Assembly (NCBI RefSeq): GCF_001315985.1
Contig: NZ_BBBI01000001.1
Location: 186,001-250,000 of the forward strand
Source of the DNA: Vulcanisaeta distributa JCM 11216
Lineage (GTDB): Archaea; Thermoproteota; Thermoprotei; Thermoproteales; Thermocladiaceae
DNA length: 64,000 nt
Reading direction: 5' to 3'
Shown: positions 48,252 through 57,742 of the stretch, piece by piece
How the letters are laid out: each line of letters starts with the position of its first letter
Position numbering within the stretch: the stretch's first letter is position 1
The notes under the pieces: model-generated
Told to the model about the DNA's origin: nothing
What the model saw: the letters and a program-made list of their open reading frames with translations, nothing else
Database searches by the model: none
Program-made: the position numbers and the translations under genes

Positions 48252-49416
48252 TCACCTACTTAACACGGCGACGACGCTTGTCGTGGTCGGCACACCACGC
48301 CATGAATGAACAACAGCCCTCTCAGCCCTATCCAACTGCATCCTACCAGCCTCACCCCTCAGTTGAAGTACTGCATTAACTAACCTGGCGAGACCATGAA
48401 CCTCGAGTGGAACACCCTCACCAAGTGCGCCGCCGCTTGGGTTTACCGGGAATAGGCCATCCCTATCAAAGGCGCCCTCCAGGAGTAGTTTATGAGCCTC
48501 ACCAATAGGGGGGGCCAGCTTCAGCGCCTCAATGAATTGCAACTCCTTGAAGCTGTACCTTGCATCAATTTCTGCAAAGTGAAGTTCCTTAATTGGGTCC
48601 TGAATACCAGCCATTTTATACGCCGCCTCGGCAGCCCTCATAGCGTGCACTGGGAATTCCCAATTATGGAATTCGAGGGATGGATCCTCAGTAATCCAGT
48701 GAACCCCCCCGTCAACCCACACGGGCGTGTCTGTGTACCTCCTCGCCACATCCTCGCTGGCTAGGACTACCACTATGGATGCATCGACAAATGGTGCTAT
48801 GTCCAGCTTAGTCAATGGTGATACGGTGTATGGCGTATTAAGTACCTCGTCCATTGTTAGGTTGGCGCCGTAACTAGCTTCTCGTTATGGAGAGCATTCC
48901 TCTTATCTTTAACTACCACGTAGGCCAGGGCCTCCCGAGGCACGTTATAACGCGACATATACGCCTGGGCCTCCAATGCGGCTAATGCGTGGTAATTGGG
49001 TGTGTTTATTGCCCTTATGGTTATTGGGTCCATGGCAAAAAGCATCACATCATGCATATTGGCAATGTCGCTGGGCTTCGCGTGGGATTCCGCAACTACC
49101 ACGTCGAACTGCCCGGTCTTAATCATCATATAGCATTGGCCACGCACTGAAGCCCATCACCGGGTGTTGTGAATACGGGCTTTAATGTACCACCAATGGG
49201 CTCCGGCGCGAATTCGTCGGCTATGGCTATACCCTCCCAAAAGTCCTCCTGGCAACTGGCGAAGGCGTCGACATCGGTCCTTGGGTTTAAACCACCGGCA
49301 TCCTCATAGGCGCGGGTTGCGGCCTCAAACATCATCTCCCTAAACGATGCCTCCTCAACCACAGGCCTAAACCCGTACCAACCAACCCCCCCTATAATCG
49401 CAACCCTCCTTGACAT
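48252..49416 (-). CDS. Thiolase-fold protein 2 lacking catalytic Cys and His (frameshifted)
   Basis: A second thiolase-fold gene immediately upstream of protein 1. MSRRVAIIGGVGWYGFRPVVEEASFREMMFEAATRAYEDAG starts it. The nucleophile segment is KPVFTTPGDGLQ, again without Cys, and the C-terminal motif is NPSGGALGEGVPLEVHG, with Val for His. The frame changes near 49140 and 48865. It ends AVVHSWRGVPTTTSVVAVL. Paired inactive-looking thiolase folds resemble the Ltp2-type aldolases that work with a DUF35 subunit, which use other residues. Confidence 0.78.
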
Positions 49417-49525
49417 AGTAATTATGGTGCCAGGGACCTTTTAATTTATTACCCACATACCCGTTGTTAACTCACCAAGCATTAATCTTAATAACTCCAG
49501 TCAGGTTTTAATTAATCGTAAATTC

Positions 49526-50290
49526 ATGGTAAATCCATACGCATTGCTCATGATGGACTACCTAGTGGTAGTGATTATTCAAATCGCGGCCTCTGCGCAG
49601 GATTTAAGGACTAGGGAAATCAGTGACTGGACATGGATAATAGGTTCAATAATATGCATACCGCTTGGCTTGTACGTGGCCATCGCACTAAATCAATTAA
49701 TCCTATACATCATTAATGTGGTCATTGGCTCGATATTCGCATTGTCGGTCTATTGGTTGAGGGCCATGGGTGGTGCAGACTCTAAGTCCATAGCCTTCAT
49801 ATCAGCCTCAATACCCACACTACCCATGACCAGCCCAGCACTAACTGTGATAAATATCACGCCATTATCAGTACTGATTAATTCACTAATCATAGCCCTG
49901 ATAATATACATGCCCTACAATGTAATTCAAAACATTAAGTACAGCAGTAATTGCGAGGCCCTATCCAGGGTTAAGGGGGGGCTCAGCAGGATAATATACC
50001 TGGTGACCCTCATGTGCGTACCAGCACATAGGGTCTTTAGAAACCCCAATAACTACGCAATATCCCAGGAACCCGCTGACGGTGGTTTCCAACCAGTGAT
50101 TAGGCTTGGTCTTGAGGTTGATGACCCCAGGGAATTACTAATTGAGTGGTTGTCCCAGGGCAGGATCAACGTGGACACGCCAGTGCTGACTTCATATCAC
50201 ATACCATTCATAGTACCCATAACCCTCGGCCTAGTAATGTACATAATAACCCATGCAAACTTCCTAACGCTTGCCCTGTCCTCACTATGA
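49526..50290 (+). CDS. Prepilin peptidase (A24 aspartic protease)
   Basis: A 254-residue membrane protease that cleaves class III signal peptides of archaella or pili. The two catalytic Asp residues sit in AQDLRTREISDW (about residue 27) and the GGADSKSI (GxxD) motif (about 82). At least six hydrophobic helices follow the family pattern. A cytoplasmic domain (about 150-225) separates the last helix. The frame is intact. No pilin gene is adjacent. Confidence 0.88.
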   Translation: MVNPYALLMMDYLVVVIIQIAASAQDLRTREISDWTWIIGSIICIPLGLYVAIALNQLILYIINVVIGSIFALSVYWLRAMGGADSKSIAFISASIPTLPMTSPALTVINITPLSVLINSLIIALIIYMPYNVIQNIKYSSNCEALSRVKGGLSRIIYLVTLMCVPAHRVFRNPNNYAISQEPADGGFQPVIRLGLEVDDPRELLIEWLSQGRINVDTPVLTSYHIPFIVPITLGLVMYIITHANFLTLALSSL

Positions 50291-50301
50291 ACACGAAAAT
50301 T

Positions 50302-50310
50302 TTTATTTAA
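50302..50310 (+). promoter_or_regulatory. TATA box of hisS
   Basis: TTTATTTAA lies 19-27 bases before the GTG start at 50329, giving a leaderless transcript. Confidence 0.5.
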
Positions 50311-50328
50311 CCACTGTATCGGTGATCT

Positions 50329-51629
50329 GTGGTATTTGATGACAAGGACCTAAGGCCTGTCAGGGGGGGAATGAAAGACCTAACGCCTGAGGAGTACTAC
50401 CCAATGATGCAGATCTTCGATAAACTGGCCAGGGTCGCCGAATCCTTCGGTTACCTAAGGGTTGAGACACCGGCCCTGGAGCACTATGAAATACTTAAGG
50501 CCAAGGCCGGCGAAGACGTAATTAACGAGATCTACTACTTCAAGGATAAAGCCGGTAGGGAGGTTGGGCTTAGGTTCGACATGACCGTGCCTGTGGCCAG
50601 GGTCGTGTCGTACAGGGTCGATGTGCCGAAACCGATCAGGTGGTACTACATAACGAAGGTTTGGCGTTACGATGAGCCGCAGCACGGTAGGTATAGGGAG
50701 TTTCACCAATTCGGTATTGAGTTCATAGGTTCCTCAAGCGTTAGGGCTGACGCTGAGGTCCTTGCCATCGGTGTTGAGGCGCTCAGGCGCTCAATATTGG
50801 TGATTTCAGGGTTAGAATCAACGACAGGAGGGTAATTGATCAAATACTCGGCAAATTGGGCATTTCCAATGATCTTAGACCTGGTGTTCTCAGGATAATG
50901 GATAAGAGGGGGGGTAAGGTGCCTGATGATGAGTTACTAAGGATGCTGAGGGATCTCGGGTTAAATAATGACACATCTCAGGAGGTCCTTAAGCTAGCCA
51001 GCACTAGTGAGGGTATTGATAAGGCCATCGACTCATTTAGGGAATTTGGCGTTGACAATGAATTCATTAAGTACTATAGCGAGTTAATAGAGCTTCTCGA
51101 CATGTATGGCATACGCAGTTACATGGACCTTGACATGGGCATTGTGAGGGGGCCTCGATTACTACACGGGCATAGTCTTTGAGATGTACGTACCGGATTA
51201 TAAGCTGTCAGTGGGGGGGGTGGCGGTAGGTATGATAACCTAATCGAGATCTACAGCGGTAAGCCAATGCCAGCCTCGGGATTCGCCATGGGCATTGAGA
51301 GGTTACTCGAAGTACTTGAACAGAGGGGTTCGCTTAAGCGTGGTCTTCCGCAAGTTGATTACTACGTGTATGTACTTAGCAACGAAAGGAACCACTTGAT
51401 GCTTGGTTATAAATTAGCGGGTAATTTGAGGGCCCGTGGCAGTAGGGTCATTGTTGACACGGGTGAGAAGAGCCTTAGGAGTGCCCTTGAGTATGCCTCC
51501 AAGATAAACGTAAGGTACTTCGTGATAGTTGGTCCCAGGGAGGTTTCCCAGGGCCTCGTTAAGGTTAGGGACATGAGCAGCTGGAGTGAAAGGGACGTCC
51601 CACTTACTGAGTTCGGGATTAATGCCTAG
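50329..51629 (+). CDS. hisS: Histidyl-tRNA synthetase (frameshifted)
   Basis: Class II synthetase for tRNA-His. The GTG start is followed by RPVRGGMKDLTPEEYYPM (family RGMRD plus one Gly, 7-G run 50363-50369). Motif 2 is WYYITKVWRYDEPQHGRYREFHQF. Breaks: near 50799, where GG needs GGG (GDFRVRINDRRVID); at 51148-51152, where five G need four to read the family signature VRGLDYYTGIVFE; and at the 8-G run 51203-51210 (SVGGGGRYDNL). The C-terminal anticodon domain is complete. An essential gene should not be broken. Confidence 0.94.
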
Positions 51630-51670
51630 GGTAAATAAGTAAATAAAGGGGTTGCTTAAATATCAGTGTA

Positions 51671-52162
51671 ATGGTTAGGGAGGAAAGTTCAGGTAATTCA
51701 AAGTACCTAAAGGCGGACCTTCTCGATGTAATTGAAATACCTGAAGAGGGCGTCGCAGTCATGCTGTTCACAACAGAGGAATGGGATGACAAGGTACTAC
51801 CCATAAGGATCGACATAACCGCCTCATTCTCAATAAAGAAGGCCTTGGGACTGGTGACCTTTCATAGGCCATTAACCCATGACTTACTCGTCGACTTAAT
51901 AAATAGGCTCGATGTCGTAGTGGAGAGGGTGACTATAGATGCCATGATCGACGGTGTCTACCTAGCCACAATATTCGTAAAGGATAACAGGACGAACGAG
52001 ACCTTCCAACTCGACGCTAGGCCCAGCGATGCCACCGCAATAGCCGTGAGGCTTGGGGCACCTATATACGTGGCTGACCACCTCGCGGCTTACGCAGAAC
52101 CACTTGAGAATTACAGGGAGTTGAGGGCGAGGTATGGCTTCAGCTTTAACAAAAACCTATGA
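51671..52162 (+). CDS. Bifunctional nuclease-domain (DUF151) protein
   Basis: A 163-residue protein with the BFN domain: LFTTEEWDDKVLPIRID, IKKALGLVTFHRPLTHDLLVDLINRL, YLATIFVKDNRTNETFQLDARPSDATAIAVRLGAPIYVADHL. Family members have been linked to nuclease activity in plants and to unknown roles in bacteria and archaea. The frame is intact. It sits alone between hisS and convergent genes. Confidence 0.85.
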   Translation: MVREESSGNSKYLKADLLDVIEIPEEGVAVMLFTTEEWDDKVLPIRIDITASFSIKKALGLVTFHRPLTHDLLVDLINRLDVVVERVTIDAMIDGVYLATIFVKDNRTNETFQLDARPSDATAIAVRLGAPIYVADHLAAYAEPLENYRELRARYGFSFNKNL

Positions 52163-52173
52163 ATTACCTGGTA

Positions 52174-52593
52174 CTACTCACCAATAGCCACAAGAACCAT
52201 GCGCCTATTCCTAGGCCCATCGAATTCTGCAAGGAAGACTTCTTGCCATGTTCCGCGAATGAGTTCGCCATTAACGATGGGTAATACATAGAATTGCTTG
52301 AAGATTGTTGTCAGTAAGTGGGCGTCTGCGTTATTATCGATCTCATTATGAAAGTAATTGCCATCGGCAGGTACTAACCTCTCGAATAGGTTCTCGTAAT
52401 CCCTCCTTACCCGCGGTTCATCCTCATTGGCGAATAGGGCCGAGGTTGCGTGCGGTAAAAATACAAGTACCATTCCATTCTTAATACCTGACTCCCTAAC
52501 GAATTCCTCAACATGGCTTGTTACGTTAATAACCTCCCTACGTTTCCTACTTTGTACAGTAACCTCCTTGGTAACAACCCTCATACTACCCAA
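52174..52593 (-). CDS. YjbQ-family (UPF0047) protein
   Basis: A 139-residue protein with MVLVFLPHATSALFANEDEPRVRRDYENLFERLVP, FHNEIDNNADAHLLTTIFKQ, LPIVNGELIRGTWQEVFLAEFDGPRNRRMVLV. These are the conserved NE, NADAH and GTWQ...FDGPR motifs of YjbQ, whose members can show thiamine-phosphate-synthase-like activity. The frame is intact. Its stop is 12 bases from the convergent DUF151 gene. Confidence 0.87.
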   Translation of the reverse strand: MGSMRVVTKEVTVQSRKRREVINVTSHVEEFVRESGIKNGMVLVFLPHATSALFANEDEPRVRRDYENLFERLVPADGNYFHNEIDNNADAHLLTTIFKQFYVLPIVNGELIRGTWQEVFLAEFDGPRNRRMVLVAIGE

Positions 52594-52623
52594 GTACTAC
52601 CACGCACTTAGTAAAACCTTACT

Positions 52624-53004
52624 TCATAATCGCCTCAGCTGCTTCTTAATCGTGGAGATTAACCTCTCCAACTCAAGCATTGTGAGCCCAATCGTTGAGT
52701 CATCACCACCCTGAACCAAAACGCCAATCACGAAGTTATCAACCCTCTTAATCACTATGTAACCCGCGCGGGCTTGAACAATTGAGTGGTTTGAATCCTC
52801 ATTCAGCAACTCCTTACTAACCCTGTCACCCACGGCACTCAATGACGCGATCATGGCGGCCACGCGGTCCGGGTCAACATTAATCCTAGACGCGTGGGCA
52901 ATTAAAAGCCCGTCTAGTGACGCTATGTAGACACCGCTGATGCTACCCACTGTGTTCAGGAAGTCCTGGACAATCTTACCCATTGGTTCCTTTATCTCCT
53001 CCAT
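52624..53004 (-). CDS. Roadblock/LC7 domain protein
   Basis: A 126-residue protein. LNTVGSISGVYIASLDGLLIAHASRINVDPDRVAAMIASLSAVGDRVSKEL and GYIVIKRVDNFVIGVLVQGGDDSTIGLTMLELERL match the Roadblock/LC7 fold. In archaea such proteins regulate Ras-like GTPases or gliding-type machinery. No small GTPase is encoded next to it. The frame is intact. Confidence 0.85.
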   Translation of the reverse strand: MEEIKEPMGKIVQDFLNTVGSISGVYIASLDGLLIAHASRINVDPDRVAAMIASLSAVGDRVSKELLNEDSNHSIVQARAGYIVIKRVDNFVIGVLVQGGDDSTIGLTMLELERLISTIKKQLRRL

Positions 53005-53056
53005 ACGCTCTATCTATTTTCTTCTGGGGAGAATATAAATATAACTTTCAATTCGC

Positions 53057-53323
53057 CTACCTCCTAACAACAATCCTCCAACCACCCCCCCTCAACCTCT
53101 TAATCAAATCCCTCCTAACCAACTCCCTAAACAACTCCACATAAGCCTCACTAGGCTCGGCACCCCCCCTTAGTTCAATCCCGTACCTCCTCGCCAAGGA
53201 CTTAACATTATTGACGCATGCCTGCCTGAGCGGGCAGGTTGAGCAGTAGTTGGTTAGGGGGGGTTCGCCGTTTATTACCACGAGTCCGTGAATTGGGTCT
53301 ATGAACGCGCCCTTATTCATCAA
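53057..53323 (-). CDS. Small Cys-motif hypothetical protein
   Basis: An 88-residue protein with a CSTCPLRQACVNNV cysteine motif after LVVINGEPPLTNY, and a basic C terminus (RLRGGGWRIVVRR). The Cys pattern suits a metal or Fe-S site. It begins just after the upstream winged-helix gene. Its frame is open further upstream (ILSIL), so it may be a continuation of that protein by frameshift. No family is recognised. Confidence 0.55.
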   Translation of the reverse strand: MMNKGAFIDPIHGLVVINGEPPLTNYCSTCPLRQACVNNVKSLARRYGIELRGGAEPSEAYVELFRELVRRDLIKRLRGGGWRIVVRR

Positions 53324-53334
53324 TATACTGAGTA

Positions 53335-53628
53335 TTATCTCCCATTAACGTCCCTGACCTCATAAACAACGTAAATCCGACCACTCGGTAAGTACCTACT
53401 ACCCTCCTTAACAACCCAGCCTGAGTTGAGGAGTCTCCTTAAATGCCTCGATAACTTACCCCTCTGCAACCCAGTCCTCCTCATTATCTGTGTGAAACTA
53501 TTATTACCGCCTATTACTGTGAGCATTATCTCCAGGTTAATATTATCAAGTATTGCATTGAAGTCCCTCTCCCTCATCAGCACGTACTCACTATCGTAAC
53601 TGGGAATAGCAACCCCCGCCCTTTCCAT
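53335..53628 (-). CDS. Winged-helix transcription regulator
   Basis: A 97-residue protein. The central part (NLEIMLTVIGGNNSFTQIMRRTGLQRGKLSRHLRRLLNSGWVVKEGSRYL) is a typical archaeal winged helix of the MarR/ArsR-like kind, with a beta hairpin at the end (SGRIYVVYEV). It precedes the small Cys-motif gene by twelve bases on the same strand, so the two may act together. The target is unknown. Confidence 0.72.
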   Translation of the reverse strand: MERAGVAIPSYDSEYVLMRERDFNAILDNINLEIMLTVIGGNNSFTQIMRRTGLQRGKLSRHLRRLLNSGWVVKEGSRYLPSGRIYVVYEVRDVNGR

Positions 53629-53776
53629 TCAGTGTCACTATTATCTCGGGCTTAATGACAGCGTTCATCAAGCCAATGACTAATAACCGACTTATTAACC
53701 ATTTTCCAAAAACCAAAATACCTAATAAGGGTCCATGAGGTACTCCTTATTAACTCAGCAATTGCACATGGGAAGT

Positions 53777-54347
53777 ATGCCATTTAGGAGTTTCGTGAGG
53801 CTTGAGATACCTGACGTAATACTCGTAGAGCCCGTGGTATTCCCAGACATAAGGGGGGGCTTCTTCGCAGAGCTCTACAAGAGGACTGACTTCCTAGCCG
53901 GTGGCGTGCCCCACGACTTCGTCCAGGTAAGCCTAAGCAAGTCAAGACGCGGTGTCGTACGCGGACTACACTACCAACTCAAGCCCATGGAGCAGGGAAA
54001 ACTAGTAACAGTGGTCAAGGGCCGCGTGGTTGACGTGGCAGTCGACGTCAGGAGGGGGGGCTCTCCCTGGTTCGGTAAGTACGTAATGGTGGAGCTCTCT
54101 GCCGACAACCCAAGCTTCTCTGGATACCGCCAGGCTTCGCCCATGCTTCCAAGCCCTTGAGGATGACACTCTATTCCTATACCTACAGACCAAGGAGTAC
54201 AGCCCACAACATGAGAGGTGCATTGCCTGGAATGACCCTGAAATAGGCATACCATGGCCAATTAGGGAAAACGTGATAATCAGTGAGAAGGACAGTAAAT
54301 GCCCGCCACTTAGGCAGGCAGAGACTAACTTCGATTACCCAATATGA
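53777..54347 (+). CDS. rfbC: dTDP-4-dehydrorhamnose 3,5-epimerase-like (frameshifted)
   Basis: A cupin-fold epimerase of about 190 residues for surface-sugar synthesis. The active-site DIRGGFFAELYKR (family DxRGxFxE plus one Gly), HDFVQVSLSKSRRGVVRGLHYQ and GKLVTVVKGRVVDVAVDVR precede a break at about 54120, where one C is missing (expected SFLWIPPGFAHAFQ). The end WNDPEIGIPWPI matches the family. I prefer the ATG before PFRSFVRLEIPD to the upstream in-frame ATG. No other rml genes are adjacent. Confidence 0.85.
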
Positions 54348-54505
54348 TCAGTCCTCACACGCATCATCACTGTTAAATCAGTGATCACTAATCATCACAA
54401 CAAAGCTTAATATGCAGTCCCTTAAATAGTAATTGCAATGATGAGTTGAACCCACGCCGATCGATGGCGAGGCCTAAACCGGCTGAGGCGGTTCCTTAAT
54501 GATCA

Positions 54506-55051
54506 CTAAGGGTTCGCCAGAGCTATGTAATGCTTGATCCACTTATTTCTCAGGGCTATGTTCAGTTCAGGGTCTAAATGCGGCTTCACGGTCTTTATAA
54601 ACCTGGCTATTGATTCCCTCTCGTGGATCACCAGGTAGAGTTTGCCGTCATTGCCGGGAAATACATTGCTATTAATACCCAGGAACTTCAATGCAATCCT
54701 CAATGCAAGCCCCCCCAGTGATTTATTCGGTATCCTAATGCTGAGTACGAAATTGGGGACATCAAGGCTGGGTTCTGGGTCGATTAATTCCCCCCCATAA
54801 AAGTCATAAAGCCCTCTGAGCAATTTAATCCAATCATTAACGTTGAAAAACATTAGTAACCTGGTTGGTTTCTGCAGGATTTTACTTACCTCATCGCATA
54901 GACTACCTGTTGCTTTGAGAATATTATTACTCATGGTGATCCCCCCCGGCTCCAATGACCTCACGTAGTCAACGGCGTCAGAAAAACCCTCAATGCTTCT
55001 CCAACTCACTGAGCACTCGTTCATGAAGGCGCCAATTAGGTAAGGGTTCAC
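54506..55051 (-). CDS. LAGLIDADG-like protein (possible homing-endonuclease relative)
   Basis: A 181-residue protein. NPYLIGAFMNECSVSW and WIKLLRGLYDFYGGELIDPEPSL resemble the two LAGLIDADG helices (LRGLYDFYGGEL), and LSIRIPNKSLGGLALRIALKFLG and LVIHERESIARFIKTVKPHLDPE resemble the accompanying beta-helix parts. A free-standing gene, not inside an intein or intron that I can see. It may be a domesticated regulator or a degenerate endonuclease. The frame is intact. The upstream promoter region faces pus10. Confidence 0.5.
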   Translation of the reverse strand: MNPYLIGAFMNECSVSWRSIEGFSDAVDYVRSLEPGGITMSNNILKATGSLCDEVSKILQKPTRLLMFFNVNDWIKLLRGLYDFYGGELIDPEPSLDVPNFVLSIRIPNKSLGGLALRIALKFLGINSNVFPGNDGKLYLVIHERESIARFIKTVKPHLDPELNIALRNKWIKHYIALANP

Positions 55052-55111
55052 GAAGAACCTCTTAATTATATGCTTTAATATACTTATACTACGTCCAGTA
55101 TACGCGTTGGT

Positions 55112-56355
55112 ATGAGTATTGAGAGGGCCATGGACATACTGAGGAAGTACCCACTATGCAATCACTGCCTTGGCAGGTTATTCGCTAGGTTAGGCACAGG
55201 GCTTGATAATGAGGAGAGGGGGGGTAGGGCGATTAAGGACTACTTGTTAATGAGGATTCACGAGAGGATATTAAATGAGGGACTAAGCGATGAGTTGCTC
55301 AATGATATTAAGGCGCTGGCGATGAGTGGTCATGAACCAAGCATAAAATTCCTAGGTAACATGGGGGATTAATGTATCGCCGGTCAAATGCTACGTGTGC
55401 GGCGACAACATCTTCACTAGGCTTAATGAGTGGGCCGATAATATTGCGAATAGCCTTAGGTCCCTTGGTATTGAGTTTAGGTCCTTTAGGCTTGGTAGTA
55501 AGGTGCCGCTGGATATCCTGAGTAGGGAGTTAAGTATAACCACCGAGTTCAACGTATCGAGTGCCGAGTCCATCAAGCGCGAGATAAATAGGGAGTTGGG
55601 TAAGAGGGTCTCAGCAATACTCGGCGTACCATTCAATAGGGAGGAACCTGACGTGGAGGTGGTCATAGACATTAACACGGGCTCCGTGGAGACGCAGGTA
55701 ATGCCAATATACATATCGGCTAGGTATAGGAAGGTACATAGGCTAGTTAATGAGGAGGGACAGGTAAGGTGGCCCATCGATAGGGTGATGCAGGCCTATG
55801 GGGGGGCTGAGGACGTGGTAATACACACCGGCGGTGAGGATCCAATGGGCGTCAGGGTCCTTGGTAACGGTAGACCAGTAATACTGCAGGTAATTAGGCC
55901 CAGTAAGAGACCGGCATTAATGATGTTTACGCATTACTTAGGGATTCAGACTATGACGTTGTGCTTGACAACCTATCCAGGGTTAGGGCCTCCGCAGTTG
56001 TTAGGATGAAGGCTAGGGTCAGGGATTACGTAATTACGTACAGGGTCCTGGCAATTACGGATAACCCGGTCACCGACGATAACATTAAGTCGCTACGTGA
56101 ATACTTCAGGAATAGGCAGGTGGTTCAGGTGTTTAGGCGTGGTCGTAGGGTTAGGAGGAGGGTTAGCATGGTTTACGAGCTTGATGGTAGGGTTGTTAGG
56201 GTAGGCTTGTGGAGTTCCTGATTAGGTGTCAGGGCAACCTATACATTAGGGGTTTTGTACATGGTGGTTTCGGTGATGTCGAGCCGAGTATTGCTGGCAC
56301 GCTGGGCTTTGGTATTAGGCCTATTGAGGTTGATATACTCGGCATAAGTGATTGA
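55112..56355 (+). CDS. pus10: tRNA pseudouridine synthase Pus10 (frameshifted)
   Basis: Modifies U54/U55 in archaeal tRNA. The N-terminal THUMP-like part has the zinc motif CNHCLGRLFARLG and a second pair CYVCGD after a shift at 55362-55366 (5-G run, four needed to read GINVSPVKCYVCGD). The catalytic part has RLVNEEGQVRWPIDRVMQAYGG and HTGGEDPMGVRVLGNGRPVILQV. Later shifts near 55950 and 56215 lead to the end RCQGNLYIRGFVHGGFGDVEPS. It ends directly against convergent L21e. Confidence 0.85.
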
Positions 56356-56680
56356 TCATGATGCGGATGCCTTAGTCTCGGTGGATTGGGCCTTGAAGGG
56401 TACTATGTGGTCGGGTGTCGTTATTATGACCTTCCTCTTACCGCCAATGTATATCTCGATCTCGTAGGCCTTACCCCCTCCTACCAATTATTGTGCCTAC
56501 CTTGCCCTGGTACCTCCTGTGGGGTGCCGTGGTTACGAATGTTGGGTCTATGTCGATTACGACCTTATCACCGACCTTATACTCATAGAGCCACCTGGAA
56601 ATCCCTGGCCTACCCTTCTCCCTGGGCTTCTTTGCCAGTAGCTTCCTTGACTTGTAGCGTAGGCCGTGTGTTCGGTGCAC
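56356..56680 (-). CDS. rpl21e: Large ribosomal subunit protein eL21 (frameshifted)
   Basis: GTG start, VHRTHGLRYKSRKLLAKKPREKGRPGISRWLYEYKVGDKVVIDIDPTFV...HRRYQGKVGTIIGRRG, then the frame breaks at the 5-C run 56474-56478. With four bases it reads GRRGKAYEIEIYIGGKRKVIITTPDHIVPFKAQS, the normal L21e end. The upstream open frame includes MRGGMLKYSIELWC, which is not family-like. About 105 residues, normal length. Confidence 0.92.
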
Positions 56681-56797
56681 GATGAACCCCCCCAAGCACC
56701 ACAATTCTATGGAGTATTTAAGCATTCCCCCCCTCATTAATGATCTATGTTCACCAATCCTTAAATTTAAATAGGGATTTTTATTAGGGATTTAATT

Positions 56798-57151
56798 GTG
56801 GTTAAGCGTATCATTAATTCTGAGGATATTTCCATGCCCGAGGCACTCAGGATTCTCGAGGAGAAACTAGTCAGTGTTAATCCTGGGATTACCAACGAGG
56901 TCGTCAACAACACCCTGGACTACCTCAGGAAATTCTCTAAGGTCGGTTCTGACAAGGCTAGGGAATTAATTTCGGAATTAATGAAGAGGTTTGGCCTGGC
57001 TAGGTTAACAGCCATTCAGATAGTTGATTTAATGCCTCAGACCGCCGATGAACTTAGGGTATTACTCGGGGGGGCCGAGAAGAGGGAGTTCAGCGATAAG
57101 GATGTTGAGGAAATCCTGAACCTACTAAAGAGTGCCAGGGGGGGTTCTTAA
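56798..57151 (+). CDS. rpoF: RNA polymerase subunit F (Rpb4)
   Basis: A 117-residue protein with ISMPEALRILEEKL, NNTLDYLRKFSKVGSDKARELISELMKRFGLARLTAIQIVDLMPQTADELRVLL and SDKDVEEILNLLK. This is the Rpb4-like subunit that, with subunit E, forms the polymerase stalk. It is followed 15 bases later by DUF655, a typical archaeal pairing (rpoF-DUF655). A TTTAAAT box lies about 30 bases before the start. Confidence 0.92.
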   Translation: MVKRIINSEDISMPEALRILEEKLVSVNPGITNEVVNNTLDYLRKFSKVGSDKARELISELMKRFGLARLTAIQIVDLMPQTADELRVLLGGAEKREFSDKDVEEILNLLKSARGGS

Positions 57152-57166
57152 GGGGGGGTGTTCTGA

Positions 57167-57736
57167 ATGGTTAAGAGGGAGGACTATGCATACGTACTTG
57201 ACGTAATACCTCCGGAGCAAATGCTCATTAAGGACCCGTCCCTCATCAAGAAGGGGGGGTTTCCAAGGAATGAGGCCTATGTGCAGGCCATTGGTGAGCA
57301 ATTCTTCACGCTCCTTGAGTTAACGCTTAAGCCTAACGTCACTGCCGAGGTTGGTGAGAGGGTTTACATAGGTAGTGGGACCAGGGATAAGGTGAATAAG
57401 ATTGTCAGGAGGATTAACTATGACGAACTCACTAATGAGGCCAAGAACGCGCTCCCCGAGGTTGTTGCTAAGATTGTTAAGGCCCAGGAGAGTAAGTTCG
57501 TGGACTTCTTCAATAAGGCTGGGCCAATAACCCTTAAGATGCATAGTCTCGAGCTTCTCAGGGGGGGCATTGGTAAGAAGACCCTTTGGCAGATACTTGA
57601 GGAGAGGAGGAAGAAGTCCTTCCAGTCCTTTGAGGATATTAAGAGTAGGGTTGGTATTGACCCTGAGAAGTTAATTATTGATAGGATATTGAGGGAGCTG
57701 CAGGGTGCTGATCAGTATAGGATCTTCGTTAGTTAA
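57167..57736 (+). CDS. DUF655 family protein
   Basis: A 189-residue protein, DYAYVLDVIPPEQ, then a beta-rich N-terminal domain (FFTLLELTLKPNVTAEVGERVYIGSGTRDKVNKIVRRI), and a helix-hairpin-helix-like C-terminal part (KMHSLELLRGGIGKKTLWQILEERRKKSFQSFEDIKSRVG). The HhH motif (LRGIGKK plus one Gly at a 7-G run) suggests DNA or RNA binding. Function of DUF655 is unproven. It follows rpoF closely and is likely co-transcribed. Confidence 0.87.
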   Translation: MVKREDYAYVLDVIPPEQMLIKDPSLIKKGGFPRNEAYVQAIGEQFFTLLELTLKPNVTAEVGERVYIGSGTRDKVNKIVRRINYDELTNEAKNALPEVVAKIVKAQESKFVDFFNKAGPITLKMHSLELLRGGIGKKTLWQILEERRKKSFQSFEDIKSRVGIDPEKLIIDRILRELQGADQYRIFVS

Positions 57737-57742
57737 TTTTAA

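Noticed and set aside
54506-55051. Intein or group I intron endonuclease
   Set aside because: No host exon or extein sequence surrounds the gene; it has its own start and stop between two unrelated genes.
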